Positions 22,984 through 29,339 of a stretch of DNA of 29,339 nucleotides are shown here, piece after piece. This stretch comes from Bacteroidales bacterium UBA1184 (lineage in GTDB: Bacteria > Bacteroidota > Bacteroidia > Bacteroidales > ML635J-15). The stretch is taken from NCBI GenBank assembly GCA_002310235.1, contig DBYO01000033.1, positions 149,618 to 178,956 of the forward strand, in the 5' to 3' direction. The notes beneath the pieces are model-generated. The model did not search any database. It was given only the letters and a program-made list of their open reading frames with translations, and was not told the origin of the DNA. Position 1 is the stretch's first letter. The number at the start of each line of letters is the position of its first letter. A program made the position numbers and the translations under genes.

Positions 22984-23631
22984 TTATCGCATGTCAATAA
23001 GTTCGGCACCCGGATACGAGGCCTTGTTGAACTTAACTTCTGCATCGGTGATTGTCGGATTTTCGAGCATCTTGTCGATTTCAACAAGATAGTTTACGCC
23101 GTCCTTGCCAACATAGCGAACCGAGAAAATCTGCTTTTTGGTCTTGTCGATGCGGATAGTAATCTTCGAGTACTTCTTGTTCTCGATTTGTTTCGGGAAA
23201 AAGTCGAACTCCATCAAGGCACGGTTTTTCTCGAACTTGTCGGAAATGTAGTTTACCTTGAATTTCGACTTGTAGTCCTTTAGGATAGCCTGAGGATTTG
23301 TCATGAAAGCCTCGTTTTCGCTGTTGTTGGTGATGTTAATCTCGTCGGCGTCCTTCAGATAGGTCCAGTTTGTCTTTCCGTCGGAATATACGACCTGACC
23401 CATTATGTCCATTTTGTAAAGGCCCTGCTTGTAAACAGCATTGCCCTTGTACGAATCTCGTTTTGCATTGTGCAAATTTTCTACATACATGGTAAAATCA
23501 ATCTTAAGTCCGACGTATTTTTCGGTCTTAGCTGCTACCTGATCGAGTATTTCCATCTGCGAAGCAGTTCCCTGTGCCGACATTGCCATAGCAGCGAACA
23601 TACAGATTATCAACAACATAAAGTTTTTCAT
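22984..23631 (-). CDS. LolA-like outer membrane lipoprotein carrier protein
   Basis: A 215-residue periplasmic protein with a signal peptide (MKNFMLLIICMFAAMAMSAQ). The mature part has the LolA/LppX half-barrel pattern: an N-terminal helix (ILDQVAAKTEKYVGLKIDFTMYVEN), KGNAVYKQGLYKMDIMGQVVYSDGKTNWTYL, and later paired strands. LolA shuttles lipoproteins from LolCDE across the periplasm. Bacteroidetes LolA-like proteins are divergent, and whether this one carries lipoproteins is inferred. The ATG at 23631 was chosen over an in-frame start 21 nt upstream because it begins the signal peptide directly. It lies 21 nt after ftsK and 2 nt before folP. Confidence 0.85.
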   Translation of the reverse strand: MKNFMLLIICMFAAMAMSAQGTASQMEILDQVAAKTEKYVGLKIDFTMYVENLHNAKRDSYKGNAVYKQGLYKMDIMGQVVYSDGKTNWTYLKDADEINITNNSENEAFMTNPQAILKDYKSKFKVNYISDKFEKNRALMEFDFFPKQIENKKYSKITIRIDKTKKQIFSVRYVGKDGVNYLVEIDKMLENPTITDAEVKFNKASYPGAELIDMR

Positions 23632-23652
23632 ATTCAAAATTTTTAAATTCAA

Positions 23653-26283
23653 CTATTTAATTTCATGCAGACTCTCCAAATATCGTTCCAAAGATATTTC
23701 ATCGTACAAAACTTGACGAGCCTTACTGCCTTCGTATGGACCGACAATGCCTGCAGCTTCGAGCTGGTCGATTATCTTTCCTGCCCTATTGTATCCAATG
23801 CTGAACTTACGCTGAAGCATAGAAGTAGAGCCTTGTTGTGTACTGCATATCAACCTTGCTGCCTCATCGAACAGAGGATCGCGGTTGTTGGGATCGAGCG
23901 TTGCTCCTCCATCGCCACCTTCGCCGCCTTCACCTTTTACTTCGGGAAGTTCGTAAACACAAGGATAACCCTGCTGTTCGCTTATGAAATCGACAAGCTT
24001 CTGAACTTCGGGAGTATCGATGAACGCACATTGTACACGTGTAATTTCTCCACCGTACGAAATAAGCAAGTCGCCACGACCGATAAGCTGGTTTGCACCA
24101 GTCTGGTCAAGAATAGTCTTGGAATCGATGTAGTTGGTAACCTTGAAAGCAATTCGCGACGGGAAGTTTGCTTTGATGACACCTGTAATTACGTTGGTCG
24201 AAGGACGCTGCGTAGCAACAATAAGGTGTATGCCTATTGCACGAGCCTTAGCTGCCAGACGCGAAATCGGGGTTTCGACCTGACGACCTTCCTGCACAAT
24301 AATGTCGGCGAACTCGTCGATTACAACCACGATGTAGAACATATAGTAATGTCCCTTCTCGGGATTGAGCTGACGTTTTATGAACTTTTCGTTGTACTCG
24401 TTGATGTTTCTGCAACCAGCCTTGGTAAGAAGTTCGTAGCGCTCGTCCATGAGTATGCAGAGCGAATTCATGGCCTCGGTAACCTTCGACACGTCGGTAA
24501 TGATCGACGGATTGTTGCCTGGAAGTTTTGCTAGGTAATGCTTTTCAATGGCCTTGTAAATAGAAAGTTCCACCATCTTGGGATCGACAAGCACAAACTT
24601 CAGTTGCGAAGGATGCTTCTTGTACAGCAACGATGCAATTATTGCATTAATACCAACAGACTTACCTTGTCCGGTTGCACCAGCCACTAGCAAATGCGGC
24701 GTCTTGGCAAGATTGAATACGTAGGTTTCGTTGGTAATCGTCTTTCCGAGAGCAACGGGCAAGTCATATGTCGATTCCTGGAATTTCTTCGAGCTTATCA
24801 CCGATTTCATCGAGACAGTCTCGGGATTTGGGTTTGGCACTTCGATACCTATTGTTCCCTTGCCGGGAATCGGTGCTATGATACGGATACCGAGAGCAGC
24901 AAGGCTCAATGCGATATCGTCTTCGAGGTTCTTTATCTTCGAAATCCTTACGCCCGGAGCGGGGACTATTTCGTACAAAGTAACCGTAGGACCAACCGTT
25001 GCCGAAATCTTCGAAATTTCGATGTTATAGTTGCTGAGCGTCTGTACGATCTGATTCTTGTGAGCATTAAGCTGAGCCTTTAGCTCGTCGTCCGACATCT
25101 GGTTCTTCGATTGGAAATCGGGAAGCAGGTCGGCAGTCGGGAACTTGTAGAACTCGAGGTCCTTGGTAGGGTCGTAGTCGGGAAGATGAGTCCAGTCTTC
25201 GGGGTCGACCTGCGGTTCCTCCTCCGCCTTTGTCACGTCAAGCTCGACTTCGTCGCTTTCGGGTTCCTGCTGTCCGTCGAGTGGCATTTCGCCTTCATCG
25301 GCAGCAACTTCGTCAACCGGCTGTGCTTCTATGGTTTCTTCTCCGCTCGGATTTATCTCGAGGGCAAGACCGTCGTCTGGCACCTGCGGAGCGGGCTCTT
25401 CTGTAGTTTCTCCATCAAGGTCGATAGGTGTCGACGGCTCATCGTCATTTATAGGTTGTGCTCCGTCGGTAGGTTCAGGTGAAGGTTCAATCGGCAAGAT
25501 AGGATCGATGGGATTTTCAGGGCCACCGTCCACTGTCGGCTCGGCTGGCTTGTCTTCTTCATCTTCAAGCTTTTTCTTTAGGTCCTTAACCCTGAATGCG
25601 GCAATACGTTCAAGCAACTTCTTTATTCCTACAACAGAATTTTCGAAGCAGAAGACAATTATTATCAGCGCGAGCACCACTATTATGGAATATGCGCCAA
25701 TTGCACCTACAAGATTACGCAGGCTTTCGAATATGAAAAGTCCGTGCTTTCCGCCGAGCCAGAACAAGTTTTCGCTAGCGCCGAATATCGAAGCCAAAGC
25801 AATGCTGAACCACAGCATTATGAACATGCTCTTGATGACGAACGACACTACGCGCACCTTCCTTATACGGAGCAGTCTCAGACTGATGACCACCAGCATT
25901 GCCACGATAGCAAACGATGCGATGCCGAATGTGTCGCGGATAAAGAAGTTTGCAACAACGGCACCGAGTTTTCCAGCCTTGTTGTCAACTTGTATATCGG
26001 AATTGAACAAAGCCTCAAAGAAACCGTAGTTCGACAACGACTGGTCGCTCTTCCATGTAAAGAAATAAGATATGAACGACACGACCATTATTATGACAAA
26101 TGCGAGAAGCAAAACGCCGATGCAGATTTTTATCTGGTCGGAACGTTTTACCTTCGATTCGTCGTCGATAGCGTCGTTTGCGCCTTTTGCATCGCCTTCT
26201 TTTTTCTTTGATTTTGTTTCAGGCGACTTCTTCGGCTTGCCATCCGATTTTTCGTCCTTTTTCTTGCCGAATAATTTTTTCAC
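23653..26283 (-). CDS. ftsK: DNA translocase FtsK/SpoIIIE
   Basis: Septal DNA pump that clears chromosome ends and activates XerCD at dif. The 876-residue protein has a basic N-terminus (1-45) and four membrane helices at about 51-75, 120-139, 145-168 and 193-213. A 120-residue acidic Pro/Glu/Asp linker spans about 240-360. The motor follows with Walker A GATGQGKS (535-542) and Walker B IVVVIDEFAD (651-660). A C-terminal winged-helix gamma domain (about 805-870, DPLFDEAARLI...QRKFSIGYNRAGKIIDQLE) would read polar DNA motifs. The start is GTG at 26283, supported by GGGAG 4 nt upstream and MKKLFGKKK; an out-of-frame ATG lies just before. It heads the ftsK-lolA-folP operon. Confidence 0.96.
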   Translation of the reverse strand: MKKLFGKKKDEKSDGKPKKSPETKSKKKEGDAKGANDAIDDESKVKRSDQIKICIGVLLLAFVIIMVVSFISYFFTWKSDQSLSNYGFFEALFNSDIQVDNKAGKLGAVVANFFIRDTFGIASFAIVAMLVVISLRLLRIRKVRVVSFVIKSMFIMLWFSIALASIFGASENLFWLGGKHGLFIFESLRNLVGAIGAYSIIVVLALIIIVFCFENSVVGIKKLLERIAAFRVKDLKKKLEDEEDKPAEPTVDGGPENPIDPILPIEPSPEPTDGAQPINDDEPSTPIDLDGETTEEPAPQVPDDGLALEINPSGEETIEAQPVDEVAADEGEMPLDGQQEPESDEVELDVTKAEEEPQVDPEDWTHLPDYDPTKDLEFYKFPTADLLPDFQSKNQMSDDELKAQLNAHKNQIVQTLSNYNIEISKISATVGPTVTLYEIVPAPGVRISKIKNLEDDIALSLAALGIRIIAPIPGKGTIGIEVPNPNPETVSMKSVISSKKFQESTYDLPVALGKTITNETYVFNLAKTPHLLVAGATGQGKSVGINAIIASLLYKKHPSQLKFVLVDPKMVELSIYKAIEKHYLAKLPGNNPSIITDVSKVTEAMNSLCILMDERYELLTKAGCRNINEYNEKFIKRQLNPEKGHYYMFYIVVVIDEFADIIVQEGRQVETPISRLAAKARAIGIHLIVATQRPSTNVITGVIKANFPSRIAFKVTNYIDSKTILDQTGANQLIGRGDLLISYGGEITRVQCAFIDTPEVQKLVDFISEQQGYPCVYELPEVKGEGGEGGDGGATLDPNNRDPLFDEAARLICSTQQGSTSMLQRKFSIGYNRAGKIIDQLEAAGIVGPYEGSKARQVLYDEISLERYLESLHEIK

Positions 26284-26305
26284 TTTTCTCCCATTAAATT
26301 AGAAA

Positions 26306-26329
26306 AAAAATCCCCTTGCGAGGATTTTT
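26306..26329 (-). terminator. Intrinsic terminator of the DUF4412-like gene
   Basis: AAAAATCC (26306-26313) pairs with GGATTTTT (26322-26329). On the minus strand the stem is followed by more T, complement of the A-run 26303-26310. It lies between the DUF4412-like gene and ftsK; the ftsK promoter was not recognised, so leaky termination may feed ftsK. Confidence 0.7.
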
Positions 26330-26349
26330 CCCTTTTGTAAGAATATTTT

Positions 26350-27036
26350 TTACATACCACCGCCGAGCATTCTAGCGAAGTCTTCTGTAGAGAGCTTCTG
26401 GTAGTCGTCGGTAATCATAAACATCGAATTGTTTACGCCGCCTTTCTTAACTTCCTTTGCGGTCATGGTCATGTTCATGCCATTAGTTGACATTGTGTAT
26501 TCCATCGGAACACCCTTTATACCCTTAACCTGCGAATTTTCGTGGTAAATTGCTGGCATAGGAATTTCTTCGGTTACAAAAACTTCCATTGTTTCGCCAT
26601 CGGTGGTTACTTCGTACTTTGTGCACTTGTAACCAGCAATCATCTTGGTTTCATCGGTTGCCTTTACTTCAGGTTCGGAATCCTTCAAATCGCCAGACTC
26701 CTTAGCTTCTGCCTTTGCCTTTTCGATATCTTCCTTTGTCTGCTGAGTTGCAAGTTTCTGTCCCATCACGTCGATAAGAACAATTGCGCTACCGTCTTCG
26801 AGTGTTATTGCACCCATTGTGTACATCGGGGAAACCTGGTCCATTCTTACCTTACCGTCCTTAACGTAGGTAATCATTTCTGTTGGAACCTGTCCTTTAT
26901 ACTGCGGATCAAGATCTTCGTAAGTGATTGCATACCTAATGCTACCTGCGAAAGTCTTTTCTTTCTTCTGTGCGCTTACCGAAAACGACACCAACAATGC
27001 CATTGCCACGCATAATACTTTTACTATAGTCTTCAT
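26350..27036 (-). CDS. Exported DUF4412-like protein
   Basis: A 228-residue exported protein with a signal peptide (MKTIVKVLCVAMALLVSFSVSAQ). The mature chain alternates strands around YVKDGKVRMDQ, IVLIDVMGQKLATQ, ETKMIAGYKCTKYEVT and a Met/Thr-rich C-terminus. This fits the DUF4412 family, common in Bacteroidetes and related in shape to LolA-like half-barrels. MIAGYKCTKY is the most diagnostic segment. A charged helix (DIEKAKAEAKESGDLKDSEPEV) inserts in the middle. Function is unknown. ATG 27036 was preferred to an in-frame TTG 6 nt upstream. It is a single-gene unit with its own promoter and terminator. Confidence 0.75.
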   Translation of the reverse strand: MKTIVKVLCVAMALLVSFSVSAQKKEKTFAGSIRYAITYEDLDPQYKGQVPTEMITYVKDGKVRMDQVSPMYTMGAITLEDGSAIVLIDVMGQKLATQQTKEDIEKAKAEAKESGDLKDSEPEVKATDETKMIAGYKCTKYEVTTDGETMEVFVTEEIPMPAIYHENSQVKGIKGVPMEYTMSTNGMNMTMTAKEVKKGGVNNSMFMITDDYQKLSTEDFARMLGGGM

Positions 27037-27093
27037 TTTCAAAAATTTTATGTGTTACTAAATCAAATTAAACCTATTATAATTAATTGTTCG

Positions 27094-27101
27094 CAAAGAT
27101 A
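27094..27101 (-). promoter_or_regulatory. -7 box for the DUF4412-like gene
   Basis: On the minus strand TATCTTTG matches TAnnTTTG, with a leader of about 50 nt to the ATG at 27036. A possible TTTG lies 25 nt upstream, wider than the usual 19-21. Confidence 0.6.
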
Positions 27102-27254
27102 GTCATTATATTTTTACCGCTGCCATCAAAACTGATAAAAAAAACTTAATCTTTTGAACAACGCAAGGTATAAAACAAAAATGATGCCGAAGAAGAATGG
27201 CTAACAGTCTGACAGGCTCGCAGGCTTGCAGTCACACAGCCTGGCTGTATGCAA

Positions 27255-27337
27255 GACTGGTCTTCTGCTTGCCTGCTGGACTGGTCTTCTATTTGACGGC
27301 ACGACTGGACTTCTGTTTGACGGCTGGACTGTTCGCC
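27255..27337. repeat. 24-bp minisatellite upstream of carbamate kinase
   Basis: Three 24-bp units begin GACTGG at 27255, 27279 and 27303, with a partial fourth at 27327-27337. Units 1 and 2 share their first 12 bases, and units 2 and 3 share the TTTGACGGC end. The flank 27204-27254 carries related words, including GCAGGCTTGCAGTC (27220-27233), shared with the clpP-clpX spacer. The 390-nt gap 27037-27427 holds this array and two promoters, and no gene. Confidence 0.8.
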
Positions 27338-27388
27338 CCCCAAAAAAATCATGCTATAAAACACTATTGGCATTTGATAAAAAAAATA

Positions 27389-27396
27389 TAGTTTTG
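27389..27396 (+). promoter_or_regulatory. -7 box for carbamate kinase
   Basis: TAGTTTTG fits TAnnTTTG and lies 31 nt before the ATG at 27428. A -33 TTTG at the right spacing is not seen. Confidence 0.5.
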
Positions 27397-27427
27397 CGGT
27401 TTCAAAATTAAAAAGGCAAAGAACAAA

Positions 27428-28378
27428 ATGTTGAACAAAAAATTGGCAGTTGTAGCCTTTGGTGGAAACGCTCTGCTGAGAGCCGGACAGAAGGGTACAA
27501 TAGAAGAACAGGAATCAAATGTTTACAAGACTTGCGAGAGTCTTTTGGACCTCGTAAAACGTGATTACAATATAGTTATAGGACATGGCAACGGCCCGCA
27601 GGTTGGAAATATTCTTCTGCAGAACAATGCCGGTGAAAAGGTTTACGGACTTCCCGAAATGCCACTTGCTGTATGCGGCGCATACTCGCAGGGATTCATC
27701 GGATACGTTATCGAACAGCAGTTCAAGAACGTACTCACAAGCCACAAACTTAACAAAAACATCGTTACCTTGGTAACCGAGGTTGTTGTTGACAAGAACG
27801 ACAAGGGCTTCGCAAATCCGACCAAGCCTATCGGTCCATACTACACCGAAGAGGAAATGAACGCTTTGAAGGCAAAGAATCCGCAGGACTCCTACGCAAA
27901 GGACCCGAAGGGCAAAGGATGGAGAAAGGTTGTAGCATCGCCTAAGCCTATCGAAATCAACAACAAGGACATCGTAAAGGACCTTGCCGAAAAAGGTAAC
28001 ATCGTTGTAACCGTCGGTGGTGGCGGAATCCCAGTTTATGTAAACGACAAGGGCGAATACCACGGAATCGACGCAGTAATCGACAAGGATTTGGCTTCGT
28101 CGTTGCTAGCAATACAGATTGGTGCAGACGAATTCTACATCCTCACCGATGTTCCTAAGGTATGCCTCCACTTCCACACTCCGGAAGAGAAGCAGTTGGA
28201 CACCATCACAGTTGAGGAAGCAAAGAAGTACCTCGCCGAAGGTCATTTTACCGAAGGCAGCATGGCTCCGAAGATTCGCGCAGCTTTGTACTTCGTTGAA
28301 AATGGTGGAAAATCGTGCATCATAACCGAAGCAGGTCAGCTCGGAAATCCGAATGCCGGAACAAGAATCGTGAAATAA
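27428..28378 (+). CDS. arcC: Carbamate kinase
   Basis: Transfers phosphate from carbamoyl phosphate to ADP, yielding ATP, CO2 and ammonia, the last step of arginine-deiminase-type fermentations. The 316-residue amino-acid-kinase fold shows FGGNALLRAG (11-20), GHGNGPQVG (52-60), the family-specific KGWRKVVASPKP, VTVGGGGIPV and the nucleotide-binding DKDLASSLLA and FYILTDVPKV. The length is typical. An ornithine carbamoyltransferase starts 32 nt downstream on the same strand, so the pair can run citrulline to ornithine plus ATP. No arginine or agmatine deiminase is visible within the window. Confidence 0.95.
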   Translation: MLNKKLAVVAFGGNALLRAGQKGTIEEQESNVYKTCESLLDLVKRDYNIVIGHGNGPQVGNILLQNNAGEKVYGLPEMPLAVCGAYSQGFIGYVIEQQFKNVLTSHKLNKNIVTLVTEVVVDKNDKGFANPTKPIGPYYTEEEMNALKAKNPQDSYAKDPKGKGWRKVVASPKPIEINNKDIVKDLAEKGNIVVTVGGGGIPVYVNDKGEYHGIDAVIDKDLASSLLAIQIGADEFYILTDVPKVCLHFHTPEEKQLDTITVEEAKKYLAEGHFTEGSMAPKIRAALYFVENGGKSCIITEAGQLGNPNAGTRIVK

Positions 28379-28382
28379 ATTT

Positions 28383-28398
28383 TTTAAAGTACTTTAAA
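28383..28398. promoter_or_regulatory. 16-bp perfect palindrome between arcC and the OTC gene
   Basis: TTTAAAGTACTTTAAA is an uninterrupted palindrome in the 32-nt gap between the two genes. It could be a regulator site, or an RNA-processing or weak termination hairpin. No family match is claimed. Confidence 0.4.
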
Positions 28399-28410
28399 TA
28401 AAAATTAGTT

Positions 28411-29339
28411 ATGGCTTTTAATTTAAGAAACAGAAGTTTTCTGAAGTTATTGGACTTCACACCAAAAGAGATTCAGTATATGCTTGATTTGGCTCGCGAC
28501 CTCAAGAGAGCAAAGTATGCTGGAACAGAACAACCGACCATGAAGGGCAAGAACATCGCCCTCATTTTCGAAAAGACCTCGACTCGTACTCGTTGCGCAT
28601 TCGAAACTGCAGCTTACGACCAGGGCGCACACGTTACCTACCTCGGACCAACTGGTTCGCAGATTGGCGTTAAGGAATCGATGAAGGATACCGCTCGCGT
28701 TCTCGGTAGAATGTATGATGGTATCGAATACCGTGGTTTCAAGCAGGAAACCGTTGAAGAACTTGCTAAGTACGCTGGTGTTCCAGTATGGAACGGTTTG
28801 ACCAACGAATTCCACCCGACACAGATTCTTGCCGACTTCCTCACTATGAGCGAACACGTTGACAAGCCTCTCAACCAGGTTACTTACGCTTACCTCGGCG
28901 ATGCTCGTTTCAACATGGGTAACTCGTTGATGGTTGGTGGTGCAAAGATGGGTATGGACGTTCGTATCGTTGCTCCTAAGAAATTGCAGCCAAGCAAGGA
29001 ACTCATCGACACCTGCAAGAAGATTGCAAAGGAAACCGGCGCTAAGGTAACTGTTACCGACGACGTTGCAAAGGGCGTTAAGGGTTGCGACTTCCTCTAT
29101 ACCGATGTTTGGGTATCAATGGGCGAACCAGTAGAAGTTTGGAAAGAACGTATCAAACTCTTGAAGCCTTACCAGGTTAACAAGGAAACTATGAAGATGA
29201 CAGGCAATCCGAAGTGCAAGTTCATGCACTGCTTGCCAGCATACCACAACCTCGAAACTCAGGTTGGCCGCGACGTTAACAAGCAGTTCGGTCTCGACGG
29301 AATCGAAGTTACCGAAGATGTATTCGAATCAGAAGCATC
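28411..29339 (+). CDS. arcB: Ornithine carbamoyltransferase, 3'-truncated by window end
   Basis: Catalyses the reversible exchange between ornithine plus carbamoyl phosphate and citrulline. 309 codons are present of an expected 330 or so; the end is outside the window. STRTR (57-61) binds carbamoyl phosphate. Further motifs are ARVLGRMYDGIEYRGF, HPTQ (135-138), the Asp-rich VWVSMGE loop, and MHCLPA with the active-site Cys. The STRTR and SMG motifs fit a standard ornithine enzyme rather than the N-succinylornithine enzyme used by many Bacteroides for arginine synthesis. Being next to carbamate kinase, it is more likely catabolic (arcB) than anabolic (argF); the direction is inference. Confidence 0.93.
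   Translation, partial: MAFNLRNRSFLKLLDFTPKEIQYMLDLARDLKRAKYAGTEQPTMKGKNIALIFEKTSTRTRCAFETAAYDQGAHVTYLGPTGSQIGVKESMKDTARVLGRMYDGIEYRGFKQETVEELAKYAGVPVWNGLTNEFHPTQILADFLTMSEHVDKPLNQVTYAYLGDARFNMGNSLMVGGAKMGMDVRIVAPKKLQPSKELIDTCKKIAKETGAKVTVTDDVAKGVKGCDFLYTDVWVSMGEPVEVWKERIKLLKPYQVNKETMKMTGNPKCKFMHCLPAYHNLETQVGRDVNKQFGLDGIEVTEDVFESEA

Noticed and set aside
23665..24534. 289-residue plus-strand ORF opposite ftsK
   Set aside because: It is antisense to the conserved FtsK motor domain; codon bias there leaves the opposite strand open.
27146..27373. 75-residue minus-strand ORF with SRQxExQS repeats
   Set aside because: The repetition is the 24-bp minisatellite read in frame (24 is a multiple of 3). 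It has no promoter or family resemblance and overlaps the arcC upstream region.
1..29339. CRISPR array, IS element, prophage or tRNA gene
   Set aside because: No regular 24-40-bp repeats with unique spacers, no transposase or integrase motifs, and no cloverleaf with a GGTTCGANTCC arm were found by eye.

Overview
The window looks like a chromosomal segment of an uncultured member of the Bacteroidetes, most likely order Bacteroidales. Three things point there: a very large secreted protein with SprB-type repeats and a type IX secretion (T9SS) C-terminal sorting domain; the Bacteroidetes -7 promoter box TAnnTTTG in front of many genes; and start sites that mostly lack a Shine-Dalgarno sequence. 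No rRNA, tRNA, insertion sequence, phage gene or CRISPR array was seen. Most genes are housekeeping. The accessory-looking part is 18.4-22.1 kb.

Layout. 1-1.1 kb: the 3' end of a TolC-type efflux gene converges on a family 2 glycosyltransferase. 1.2-3.4 kb: clpP then clpX on the minus strand, separated by a repeat-mosaic spacer. 3.4-9.1 kb: tadA, a 1438-residue propeller/SprB-repeat/T9SS protein, and truA, all on the plus strand. 9.2-9.9 kb: trmB on the minus strand. 10-14.5 kb: a compact amidohydrolase, serS and recJ. 14.5-16.3 kb: a repeat-rich spacer, a tandem universal stress protein under a textbook Bacteroidetes promoter, and a small outer-membrane-barrel-like protein. 16.3-18.4 kb: a coupled pair, trmN6-like methyltransferase and DUF2400/TIGR02757, divergent from a LysE-type exporter.

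18.44-22.1 kb is an A-rich block of less familiar genes. It holds a palindrome and promoter, a strongly structured RNA of about 240 nt running straight into a small XRE-type helix-turn-helix gene, tandem palindromes, a secreted protein with two internal repeats, a 101-residue protein of three 37-residue repeats, and a cysteine-rich protein with a LGESHYC motif and a possible uracil-DNA-glycosylase-like fold. I consider the structured RNA and its HTH gene the best candidate for something not yet described.

22.1-27.0 kb (minus strand): an ftsK-lolA-like-folP operon with a DUF4412-like exported protein upstream. 27.0-29.3 kb (plus strand): a 24-bp minisatellite, carbamate kinase, and an ornithine carbamoyltransferase cut by the window end. 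These two adjacent enzymes suggest fermentative ATP generation from citrulline or arginine.

Recurring themes are tRNA maturation and charging (tadA, truA, trmB, serS, trmN6), protein quality control (clpXP), DNA maintenance (recJ, ftsK), and intergenic DNA seeded with short modular repeats and small hairpins shared between distant spacers. All calls come from reading the sequence; no database search was run.
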